From assembly GCF_004348345.1 (NCBI RefSeq), contig NZ_SMJZ01000064.1, positions 1 to 40,432 on the forward strand: a DNA stretch of 40,432 nucleotides, written 5' to 3'. The position numbers were made by a program, and so were the translations under genes. This DNA is from Nonomuraea longispora (GTDB lineage Bacteria; Actinomycetota; Actinomycetes; Streptosporangiales; Streptosporangiaceae). How positions within the stretch are numbered: the first letter of the stretch is position 1; every line of letters starts with the position of its first letter. The notes below the pieces were generated by a model. It did not search any database. It worked only from the letters and a program-made list of their open reading frames with translations, and was not told the origin of the DNA. Shown here one piece after another: positions 22,994-29,865 of this stretch.

Positions 22994-23614
22994 ATGCGAG
23001 TCGTCGTGCCTGCCGCTGAAGGGCGGGCGGTCAAGGTCGGCGCTGGTAAGCGCGTACGGGTCACCGATCTCGAGGGCAGTCAGGTGGGTGATCTGTTCGT
23101 GTTCGCCGCCGGCGACCTGACCGAGCATCTCAGCGCGTCCCACACGCGGGCCGTCACCAGCCGCCTGTTCCCGGCGGTGGGCGAGCAGTTCGTGACCGAT
23201 CGGCGCAGGCCGATCCTCACCCTGGTGGACGACGACTCTCCGGGCGTGCACGACATGCTCATCGCGGCCTGCGATCCCGCGCGCTACCGGGCCCTGGGGG
23301 TGAGCGGATTCCACGCCTCGTGCGCGGACAACCTGCGCCGGAGCCTGGCCTCGCTGGATCTGGCGAGTGCGCACACTCCGCAGCCGGTCAACCTGTTCAT
23401 GAGGATCCCGGTGTCGGGCGACGGCCGGCTGAGCTGGCTGAGCGCGATCAGCCGGCCGGGTGACGCGATCACATTCGAGGCGGTCGTGGACTGCGTCTTC
23501 GCCGTCTCCGCCTGCCCTCAGGACCTGGTGGGGGTCAACGGCCGGCGGCCGACGTCGTTGGCGATCGATCTCCTCAGCGACCACGACCCACGAGCCAAGG
23601 AACCAGACAAATGA
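22994..23614 (+). CDS. DUF1989 / urea-carboxylase-associated family protein
   Basis: This protein of about 206 residues matches the DUF1989 (urea carboxylase-associated) fold: 'GKRVRVTDLEGSQVGDLFVF', 'LTEHLSASHTRAVTSRLFPAVG', 'HDMLIAACDPARY', 'SCADNLRRSL' and 'VNLFMRIPV'. The conserved His, Cys and Asp residues suggest a metal site. Family members occur with urea amidolyase, guanidine or nitrogen-catabolism genes; the reaction is not settled. The start is ATG 22994 with no clear ribosome-binding site (GTG 22988 possible). Its stop overlaps the next gene (ATGA), forming a three-gene operon. Confidence 0.82.
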   Translation: MRVVVPAAEGRAVKVGAGKRVRVTDLEGSQVGDLFVFAAGDLTEHLSASHTRAVTSRLFPAVGEQFVTDRRRPILTLVDDDSPGVHDMLIAACDPARYRALGVSGFHASCADNLRRSLASLDLASAHTPQPVNLFMRIPVSGDGRLSWLSAISRPGDAITFEAVVDCVFAVSACPQDLVGVNGRRPTSLAIDLLSDHDPRAKEPDK

Positions 23615-24738
23615 ACGACGTACAGCACCCTGCCCTGCGCCCCGAGACCATCGGCGGGCTGAGCCTGGCCAACCGGCTGGCGGTGGCGCCCATGACGAGG
23701 GTGTCGGCCGCTTCCGACGGCACGCCGACGGAGGAGATGGCCGGCTACTACGCGGCTTTCGCCCGCGGCGGGTTCGGCCTCGTCGTGACCGAAGGGACCT
23801 ACACCGACACCCGGCACAGCCAGGGATACCTCAACCAGCCGGGCATGGTCAGCGACGGCCACGAGGCCGGCTGGCGCGAGATCGCGGGCGAGGTGCGCGG
23901 CGCCGGCGCGGCCTTCGTGCTCCAGCTGATGCACGCGGGCGCGCTGTCGCAGGGCAACCGCTACCGTGACGACACGGTGGCGCCGTCGGCGGTGCCGCCG
24001 CGCGGGGAGAAGATGCCCGAGTACGGCGGGCACGGGCCCTGGGCCACACCCCGCTCGATGAGCCAGGACGACATCGACCAGGCGGTGCGGGGCTTCGTGG
24101 CCTCAGCCGTCCGCGCCGAACGAGCCGGCTTCGACGGGGTCGAGGTGCACGGCGCCAACGGCTACCTGATCGACCAGTTCCTGACCGGCTACACCAACAC
24201 CCGTGACGATCGATACGGTGGCTCGGTCTCCCGCCGGGTACGACTGGCAGCGGAGGTCGTCTCCGCCATCCGGGCGGAGGTCGGCCCGCGCTTCCGCGTG
24301 GGGATCCGGTTGTCCCAGGGCAAGGTCAACGATCACACCCACCGATGGGCGGGCGGAACCAGGGACGCGGAGATCATCTTCGCGGCGCTCGCCGAGGCGG
24401 GCGCGAGCTACCTGCACATCGCCAGCGAAGGACGCGACTGGGTGGAGACGGCGACCCTGGACGGGGCAATGACGATCACGGGCCTGGCCAGGAAGGTGAC
24501 CGGGCTGCCGGTGCTGGCGAACGGCGGCATGCACGACGTCGGCCGGGCGTCCACGGTGCTGGCGGACGGCCACGCCGACGTGCTGGCCCTGGGCCGGGGC
24601 GCGCTCGCCAACCCGGACTTCCCGCGGCGCCTGGCCCGGGGGCTGCCCATGGCGGACTTCGACCACCGCATGCTCCAGCCGATGGCGACACTGGCCAACG
24701 CCCGGCTGTGGCGGCCCACGGCCCGGGCGGCGGTGTGA
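23611..24738 (+). CDS. Old Yellow Enzyme-type NAD(P)H:flavin oxidoreductase
   Basis: This 375-residue FMN-dependent TIM-barrel enzyme has family blocks 'LSLANRLAVAPMTR', 'LQLMHAGAL', 'GFDGVEVHGANGYLIDQFL', 'TRDDRYGGSVSRRVRLA' and 'LALGRGALANPDFPRRLARG'. It reduces activated C=C bonds or removes hydride from a similar substrate; the true substrate is unknown. It is translationally coupled to the DUF1989 gene before it (ATGA) and to the deacetylase-like gene after it (GTGA). The surrounding genes suggest a nitrogen-heterocycle pathway (inference). Confidence 0.88.
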   Translation: MNDVQHPALRPETIGGLSLANRLAVAPMTRVSAASDGTPTEEMAGYYAAFARGGFGLVVTEGTYTDTRHSQGYLNQPGMVSDGHEAGWREIAGEVRGAGAAFVLQLMHAGALSQGNRYRDDTVAPSAVPPRGEKMPEYGGHGPWATPRSMSQDDIDQAVRGFVASAVRAERAGFDGVEVHGANGYLIDQFLTGYTNTRDDRYGGSVSRRVRLAAEVVSAIRAEVGPRFRVGIRLSQGKVNDHTHRWAGGTRDAEIIFAALAEAGASYLHIASEGRDWVETATLDGAMTITGLARKVTGLPVLANGGMHDVGRASTVLADGHADVLALGRGALANPDFPRRLARGLPMADFDHRMLQPMATLANARLWRPTARAAV

Positions 24739-24827
24739 GTGCGGCTTCGGTGTCCGGTGGTGAGGGTGACGGTGTGAGCGCGGCCTCGGGATCTGGTGCT
24801 GGGGGTGACCGTGTGAGCGCGGCCTCC
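24735..24827 (+). repeat. 39-bp tandem repeat with three possible GTG starts
   Basis: The segment GTGAG(T/C)GCGGC(T/C)TC... recurs at 24735, 24774 and 24813 with exactly 39-bp spacing (two full units and a partial third). Each unit starts with GTGA, so each could act as an in-frame start. It encodes 'VSAAS' three times, separated by Gly-rich linkers. Confidence 0.75.
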
Positions 24828-25700
24828 AGACCGGAGGGGCAGGGCCGGCGCGCGGGGTTCGCCGCGGTGGTCACGCTGACCTTCGACGTGGACGCCGAGA
24901 CGCCCGTGCTGGCGCGGGGCCGGCGTTACGCCGCTCACGCGAGCACGATGTCCCATCAGGCGTACGGGCCCGAGGTCGGCCTGCCGCGCATCCTGGAGCT
25001 CCTTGACGAGATGTCCGTGCCGGCCACGTTCTTCGTGCCCGGCTGGGTGGCCGAGCACCGCCCGTGGCTGGCGCCGTCGATCGCCGAACGGGGCCACGAG
25101 GTGGCGCACCATTCCTACAGCCATCGCCCGCCCACGTCGATGACGGCCGAGGAGGAGCGCGCCGACTTCGAGCGGGCCCTGGCCGTCTTCGACCGCCAGG
25201 GCATCGAGATCCGGGGGCATCGCGCCGCCCTGTGGGAGGCGTCCTGGCAGACCGGCGGCCTGGTCGCGGAGTACGGGCTGCGCTACGACTCCTCCCTCAT
25301 GGGGGACGACCGGCCGTACAAGGTGCGTACGCCGGCGGGTGAGATCGTCGAGTTGCCCGTGCACTGGTCGCTCGACGACTGGGAGCAGTACGCGTTCCTG
25401 CCGGCCCCGCATGTCGGTTCGGTCATCGAGTCCCCGGTGAAGGTGCTGGAGCTGTGGCGGGCCGAGCTGGACGGGATGCGCCACTACGGCGGGCTGTTCA
25501 ACCTGTGCCTGCATCCGTTCCTGTCGGGGCGGCCGGGGCGGGCGCTGGCGTTGCGGCGGTTCCTGGAGTATGCGCGCGGCTGCGCAGATGTGTCGTTCGC
25601 CCGCTGCCGCGATGTCGCCGAGTCGGCCCGCACGGACGCAGGGTCGGCCGTGCGCGACCTCCACCCGCCCGAGGCCTCCCCGGACGTCTATCCGGACTGA
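24735..25700 (+). CDS. Polysaccharide deacetylase family protein (PuuE/cyclic-imidase-like)
   Basis: This protein of up to 321 residues has a NodB-type barrel: 'VVTLTFDVDAETP' with the catalytic/metal Asp, 'PATFFVPGWVAEHRPW', metal motif 'HEVAHHSYSH' and the long insert 'LPVHWSLDDWEQYAFLP'. This version is typical of allantoinase PuuE and cyclic imide hydrolase rather than of secreted chitin deacetylases; there is no signal peptide. Three in-frame GTG codons (24735, 24774, 24813) sit in a 39-bp tandem repeat, so the real start is uncertain. The first is coupled to the previous stop. It converges with the PucR gene, two bases away. Confidence 0.85.
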   Translation: MSAASVSGGEGDGVSAASGSGAGGDRVSAASRPEGQGRRAGFAAVVTLTFDVDAETPVLARGRRYAAHASTMSHQAYGPEVGLPRILELLDEMSVPATFFVPGWVAEHRPWLAPSIAERGHEVAHHSYSHRPPTSMTAEEERADFERALAVFDRQGIEIRGHRAALWEASWQTGGLVAEYGLRYDSSLMGDDRPYKVRTPAGEIVELPVHWSLDDWEQYAFLPAPHVGSVIESPVKVLELWRAELDGMRHYGGLFNLCLHPFLSGRPGRALALRRFLEYARGCADVSFARCRDVAESARTDAGSAVRDLHPPEASPDVYPD

Positions 25701-25702
25701 CC

Positions 25703-27262
25703 TCAGTCGATCGCGTCGATGGTCAGCGCCAGGAACAGATCGACCCGGTCCTCGGTGCGTCCCACGTCCCTGCCGGTGAGCTCGGTGACCTTGGCCAGGC
25801 GGTTGCGCAGGGTGTTGACGTGCACATGCAGCGCCGCGGCCGTCGCCGCCCACTGCCCGTCGTGATCGAGGAACGTGCGCAGCGTCAGCTCCAGGTCGCC
25901 GCCCCGCCGCGCGTCGTGGTCCTTCAGCGGATCGAGGAGCCCGGCGGAGAACCGGCGAGACGTCTGCGCGTCGAGCAGCCCGAGCAGCAGCCGGTGTGTG
26001 CCCAGCCGCGAGAAAGCCCGCACCCGGGGGCCGGTGCGGGTGCGGGCGAGCACGCGGCAGGCCTCCCTGGACTGCAGCAGCGCGGGCCGCAGCTCGGCCG
26101 CGTGCGAGGCGATGCCGCCGAGGCCCGCGACCGGGCGCAGGCCGGGAAAGCGCCGTTCGACCTCGCGCACCAGCCGCTGCGCCATCGGTGGCAGCCCGTC
26201 TTCCGGATGGCGCCACGGCAGCACGGCGACGACGTCTTGCGTGCCGCCGGCGGCCACCACCGGCACTCCTTCGGCGGCGAAGAACTCGCCAATTGCCTCG
26301 GCGAGCCCGTGCAGCGTCGCGGTCTCGTGCTGCGCGAACGCCACGGAGCACACGGCCAGCGGGCCACCCGGGTCCACGCCGAAGGCGCGCAACCTGCCGG
26401 GGACCTCGCCTGCCCGGCTGCCGCCCGACAGGACCATCTCCAGGAGCTCGCTGGCGAAGCGCATCTCGATCGCCTGCACGGCCTGCTGCTTGGCGACCTC
26501 GAGACTCAGGAACCTGGCCGCCTGCTCAAGCCCCTCCCGCTCGGCCGAGGTCAGCCGGCGCAGGGGGCGCAGACAGATGAGGGCGGCGTCGATGTCGCCG
26601 ACGGCGCCCACAGGAAACAGCGCCGCACGACCCGCCTCGCCCAGCTCCACCTCAAGAGCGGGCGGATGCCTGGCCAGCCCCGTGGCGACGGCGTGCAACT
26701 GGTCCGCGTCGAGGTCGGCGCCTGCCGTCCCGAGCGAGCGGGCCATCCTGTCGACCACCGCGAGGGGCAGGTCGTAGTCACGCCGCAGAACGTTCAGCAC
26801 CCCGCCGGCGCCGGCTCCCCGGGAGATGGCCGTGGCCAGCGCGTCGCCCCGGCGCACCATGCCGACCAGCGCCTGCTTCCGCTCGTCGGCCAGCATGTCG
26901 GCGACAGCCTGGGAGACCGCCGTGAACGGCACCTCGATGGAGATCTCCAGCAGCGGCACGTCCTCTTCCCTGCAGGCGTCGACCAGGCCCCGCGGTGTGG
27001 CGGACAGCTCGGCACGCAGGCCGAAGACGATGCCGCTGCCGCCGGCGCCCTTGACGCTCCTGACGAACTGGGCGGACGACACGTGGCCGAGCCACAGGCC
27101 GTTGGTCAGGACGAGCTCCCCCTCGCGCACGTAAGGGGACGGGTCCGGCAGCTCGGTGTTGTGCACCCAGGCGACCGGCTCGTCCATCGCGCCCGGCCTG
27201 CCCTCGACCAGCACCGTGAGGCTGAGGGACGAACGTTCCGCCAAGGAACGAAGCGTGAACAC
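25703..27262 (-). CDS. PucR-family transcriptional regulator
   Basis: This 519-residue regulator has an N-terminal PucR ligand-binding domain ('EPVAWVHNTELPDPSPYVREGELVLTNG'), a central GGDEF-like/GAF-type region and a C-terminal HTH_30 domain ('LELTLRTFLDHDGQWAATAAALHVHVNTLRNRLAKVTELTG'). PucR regulators control purine and other nitrogen-compound catabolism. It converges with the DUF1989/OYE/deacetylase operon. The start is GTG 27262, with TATAGT exactly six bases upstream, so the mRNA is probably leaderless. Confidence 0.88.
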   Translation of the reverse strand: MFTLRSLAERSSLSLTVLVEGRPGAMDEPVAWVHNTELPDPSPYVREGELVLTNGLWLGHVSSAQFVRSVKGAGGSGIVFGLRAELSATPRGLVDACREEDVPLLEISIEVPFTAVSQAVADMLADERKQALVGMVRRGDALATAISRGAGAGGVLNVLRRDYDLPLAVVDRMARSLGTAGADLDADQLHAVATGLARHPPALEVELGEAGRAALFPVGAVGDIDAALICLRPLRRLTSAEREGLEQAARFLSLEVAKQQAVQAIEMRFASELLEMVLSGGSRAGEVPGRLRAFGVDPGGPLAVCSVAFAQHETATLHGLAEAIGEFFAAEGVPVVAAGGTQDVVAVLPWRHPEDGLPPMAQRLVREVERRFPGLRPVAGLGGIASHAAELRPALLQSREACRVLARTRTGPRVRAFSRLGTHRLLLGLLDAQTSRRFSAGLLDPLKDHDARRGGDLELTLRTFLDHDGQWAATAAALHVHVNTLRNRLAKVTELTGRDVGRTEDRVDLFLALTIDAID

Positions 27263-27268
27263 GGTGTG

Positions 27269-27274
27269 ACTATA
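27269..27274 (-). promoter_or_regulatory. -10 element of a leaderless pucR promoter
   Basis: On the minus strand TATAGT is followed by six bases and then the GTG of the regulator, the distance expected when transcription starts at the start codon. No good -35 is visible 17 bp upstream. Confidence 0.6.
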
Positions 27275-27294
27275 TCCAGGGGCACACGGCGTTC

Positions 27295-27310
27295 ATGGAG
27301 ATCCCTCCAT
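27295..27310. promoter_or_regulatory. Candidate PucR operator (inverted repeat) upstream of the pucR-like gene
   Basis: ATGGAG (27295-27300) and CTCCAT (27305-27310) are perfect inverted arms around ATCC. It lies 21 bp upstream of the -10 element, where it would overlap the -35 region. It resembles the element before the DUF1989 gene. Confidence 0.5.
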
Positions 27311-27562
27311 CGAGCCTCGCTCCCGGCGGGCGAGTCGCGGTGAGCGCAGCCGCGCCCCGGCCACGGCGAGAAACCGAGCACCGGCCACGGCTCCGGAGCC
27401 CGTCCTAGCGGCCCGGTGACCGGGCGCCGAGGGGGCAGCGCCGGGCGTCCGCGGGACCCGGCCACGTTCCGGACATCAGACCATCGTCGCGTTCCGCCTC
27501 GGCCATGACCAGGCCGCCTGCTTCCTGACGCGCTGGGCATGAGACCTGTGGAGGTGAGTGTC

Positions 27563-27598
27563 ATGGCCACCCGTCCGGCGAAGCCCACCCGCAGCTGA
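27563..27598 (+). CDS. Possible 11-residue leader peptide or truncated ORF
   Basis: GGAGGTGA (27550-27557) is an ideal ribosome-binding site five bases before ATG 27563. The ORF ends after MATRPAKPTRS. It is either a leader peptide of the following genes or the first codons of a deleted gene. The gap 27263-27884 otherwise holds only the pucR promoter elements and the CBS remnant; I see nothing else in 27311-27538. Confidence 0.3.
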   Translation: MATRPAKPTRS

Positions 27599-27665
27599 TC
27601 ACGAGGCCGGGCGCCAAGGGCTCCCGGGCGCGGTCGTGGGGTGACCGGCAGGTCGAGGAGGAGCC

Positions 27666-27830
27666 ATGGGCATCGATGAGCTGAATGCGCGGCAGGTGAT
27701 GAGCCGCGTCCTGGTCGTGCGGCCGGCGGGAGCAGTCGGCCGACACGTGGGCGACCTGCCGGCGGGGGACCGCAGGCCCCGTGTCGGCCCCGACACCACC
27801 CCGGAGCCGGTGCTGCCGGCGCGGGGCTGA
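27666..27830 (+). pseudogene. N-terminal remnant of a CBS-domain protein (54 residues)
   Basis: A GAGGAGG ribosome-binding site precedes ATG 27666. The first residues (ELNARQVMSRVLVVRPAGAV) match the start of CBS-domain proteins, but the rest is Pro/Gly/Arg-rich and unlike a CBS domain, ending at TGA 27828-27830. A frameshift or deletion after about 20 codons is likely. CBS and universal stress genes are often neighbours in actinomycetes, which fits the next gene. Confidence 0.45.
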
Positions 27831-27884
27831 GCCCGGCGGGTGCCGGCGAGGCCCGAGGGAAGCGCGACGAAAGGAGCACAGGTC

Positions 27885-28727
27885 ATGGTCATCGTAGGAG
27901 TGGATGGCTCCGTAGCCTCACGAGCCGCCGTGGAATGGGCGGCGGACGACGCCTTCCGCATGCGGGTGCCGCTGCGGATCGTGCACGCGGTGGATCCGGG
28001 GCCGTACCCGATCGGCAGATACTCGAATATCGGCCTGCCCGAGCTGCTGTGGAGCGAGGGGCGGAGAATCCTGAGCGAAGCGGAGGAGCTCGTTCGCGAG
28101 CGCCGGCCCACCGTCGAGGTCACCACCCGGATCGTCGAGGGCGGGCCCGCCGTGGTCCTGCGCGAGCAGGCCGACGACGCCACCGAGATCGTGGTGGGCA
28201 GCCGCGGCCTCGGTGGTTTCGCCGGCGCCCTGCTCGGTTCGGTCAGCACGTACGTGGCCGGGCATGTCCGCTGCCCCGTCGTGGTCGTGCGCGGCGAGAG
28301 CCGCCCGGCCCGCGGGGAGATCGTCGTGGGGGTGGACGACACGCCTGAGGGCGAGCCCGCGCTCGCCTACGCCTTCCGGCAGGCGGAACTGCGGGAAGCC
28401 ACCCTCCGCGCGGTGCACGCCTGGCAGCTGCCCGTGCACGCGTACGCACCGGTGATCGCCTACGACATGGACGAGATCCGTACGGCGCAACACCGCGTCG
28501 TACGCGACCGGCTGGCGGCCTTCGCGCGGAGCCATCCAGAGGTGAAGATCATGGAGGACACGCGGTCCACGCATCCCGTGGACGCGCTCACCGACGCGTC
28601 CGGACATGCCGACCTGCTGGTGGTGGGCTCGCACGGACGCGGTTTCCTGGGCTCGATGCTGCTCGGCTCCGTCAGCCGGGGCGTCCTGCACCACGCCCGG
28701 TGCCCGGTGGCGGTGGTACGCGCCTGA
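27885..28727 (+). CDS. Tandem universal stress protein (two UspA domains)
   Basis: This 280-residue protein contains two UspA domains (about 1-137 and 145-280). Each has the start 'IVGVDGS' / 'VVGVDDT' and the ATP-binding G-x2-G-x9-S/T motif ('GSRGLGGFAGALLGSVST'; 'GSHGRGFLGSMLLGSVSR'). Such proteins bind ATP and support survival under hypoxia or starvation. The start is ATG 27885 with AAAGGAG eight bases upstream (the frame runs further up to 27840 without such a site). Confidence 0.92.
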   Translation: MVIVGVDGSVASRAAVEWAADDAFRMRVPLRIVHAVDPGPYPIGRYSNIGLPELLWSEGRRILSEAEELVRERRPTVEVTTRIVEGGPAVVLREQADDATEIVVGSRGLGGFAGALLGSVSTYVAGHVRCPVVVVRGESRPARGEIVVGVDDTPEGEPALAYAFRQAELREATLRAVHAWQLPVHAYAPVIAYDMDEIRTAQHRVVRDRLAAFARSHPEVKIMEDTRSTHPVDALTDASGHADLLVVGSHGRGFLGSMLLGSVSRGVLHHARCPVAVVRA

Positions 28728-28738
28728 CCGTGCCCTTC

Positions 28739-28753
28739 GGCCCCGCCAGGGCC
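28739..28753 (+). terminator. Possible terminator after the stress protein gene
   Basis: GGCCC and GGGCC form a 5-bp GC stem around CGCCA, 11 bases after the stop. It is short and has no T-run. Confidence 0.3.
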
Positions 28754-28800
28754 GTCCGGAGCGCCCGCGAGCCTGACGGGTGCTCCACGCCGACGGCCCC

Positions 28801-28829
28801 TTGCAGTATGACGTGTCACGACATATCGT
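28801..28829 (+). promoter_or_regulatory. Probable promoter of the methyltransferase gene
   Basis: TTGCAG (28801-28806) and TATCGT (28824-28829) are 17 bp apart. The region is locally AT-rich and ends where the operator palindrome begins. Confidence 0.45.
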
Positions 28830-28830
28830 C

Positions 28831-28855
28831 CCGATGTATCAGGTCGATACATCGG
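28831..28855. promoter_or_regulatory. Perfect 25-bp operator-like palindrome
   Basis: CCGATGTATC (28831-28840) and GATACATCGG (28846-28855) are exact reverse complements separated by AGGTC. The size and symmetry are typical of TetR-family operators. Placed just behind the proposed -10, it would cover the transcription start. No TetR gene is seen nearby, so its binder is unknown. Confidence 0.75.
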
Positions 28856-28888
28856 ATCGATGGTCAGCCGACCGGTGCGGGAGTTGCT

Positions 28889-29647
28889 GTGAGACGGATC
28901 GACTACGACACGGACCAGTACCAGGACTACGCGCGCGGCCGGGCGCTTTCCGGACCGCAACTGCGTACCTGGCTCACGGCCTTCGCGGCGGCGCTGCCCG
29001 AGCGGCGTCCGCTGACGGGGCTCGACGTCGGCTCGGGGACCGGCAGGTTCACCCCCGCGCTGGCGCGGACGTTCGGCCCGGTCACCGGCGTCGAGCCGGC
29101 GGCTCGCATGCGCGAGATAGCGCAGGCGCAGTCCCCGCATCCCGACGTGCGCTATCTGGCAGGTTCCGCCGAGGACCTGCCGGTGCCGCCCGGCAGCGCG
29201 GACTACGCTCTCATGTTCCTGGCCTGGCACCACGTCCAGGACAAGCCGCGGGCGGTCGTGGAGCTCGGCAGGGTGCTCAGGCCGGGCGGGCGGCTGCTCC
29301 TGCGCGCCAATTTCAGCGACCACCATCCCCGCCCGTGGTGGCTTGAGCACTTCCACCGCGGTTTCGAGGTGGACGCCGCGCTGTTCCAGCCGCTGCACGA
29401 GGTCATCGAGATGTTCACGTCGGACGGCTGGCGCGTCGCCGGCTTCTGCACGGTGACCGAGCCGTCCCCCGGCACTCGCGGTGACATGCTCGAACGGCTG
29501 CGCCTGCGCACCCTCTCGTTCTTCGCCCAGCTCAGCCCCGACGAGCTGGAGGAGGGTTTCCGCCGCCTGGAGCGGTTCGTCGCCACGGATCCCGGCGCGC
29601 CGGCGCCCGAGTTCGCCGAGCCGCTGCTCACGCTCGAACGGGGCTAG
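28889..29647 (+). CDS. SAM-dependent class I methyltransferase
   Basis: This 252-residue Rossmann methyltransferase has the SAM motif 'GLDVGSGTGRFT' near residues 40-51, acidic motif 'VTGVEPAARM', 'LAGSAEDLPVPPGSADY' and 'LMFLAWHHVQDK', with the post-motif 'RVLRPGGRLLLRANF'. It is of the Methyltransf_11 type acting on a small molecule; the substrate is unknown. GTG 28889 is preceded by GCGGGAG. Repression through the palindrome just upstream is likely, which suggests an inducible detoxification or resistance role. Confidence 0.85.
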   Translation: MRRIDYDTDQYQDYARGRALSGPQLRTWLTAFAAALPERRPLTGLDVGSGTGRFTPALARTFGPVTGVEPAARMREIAQAQSPHPDVRYLAGSAEDLPVPPGSADYALMFLAWHHVQDKPRAVVELGRVLRPGGRLLLRANFSDHHPRPWWLEHFHRGFEVDAALFQPLHEVIEMFTSDGWRVAGFCTVTEPSPGTRGDMLERLRLRTLSFFAQLSPDELEEGFRRLERFVATDPGAPAPEFAEPLLTLERG

Positions 29648-29671
29648 CCCGGCGTGGTGCCCGCCCTCGGA

Positions 29672-29687
29672 CGCCGGTGACCCGGCG
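29672..29687 (+). terminator. Possible terminator after the methyltransferase gene
   Basis: CGCCGG (29672-29677) and CCGGCG (29682-29687) form a perfect 6-bp stem around TGAC, 25 bases after the stop. There is no T-run, and the following 29696-29745 stretch is unusually AT-rich and may hold the next promoter (TTGACG near 29718). Confidence 0.4.
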
Positions 29688-29865
29688 CTCGCGTTCTTGG
29701 CGTATTTCTTCCGACTTATTGACGTAATTCAGATGTCTTCGGCAGACTTCCCGCATGCCGCACATCGGCGGCCCTCCCGCGCGGCCACGGCGCCAGGACC
29801 TCGTCCCCGGGCCGCCACGCGGCGACCGGCCGCCGAACAGAGGCCCACGCGAGAGGACATGACCG

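Noticed and set aside
27106..27879. Minus-strand ORF in the gap before the stress protein gene
   Set aside because: Low-complexity Pro/Arg/Gly product without motifs, overlapping the pucR gene in another frame.
27311..27884. DosR/DevR box before the universal stress protein gene
   Set aside because: Only loose GGGAC fragments are visible (for example near 27452 and 27767); none makes a symmetric box at a sensible position.
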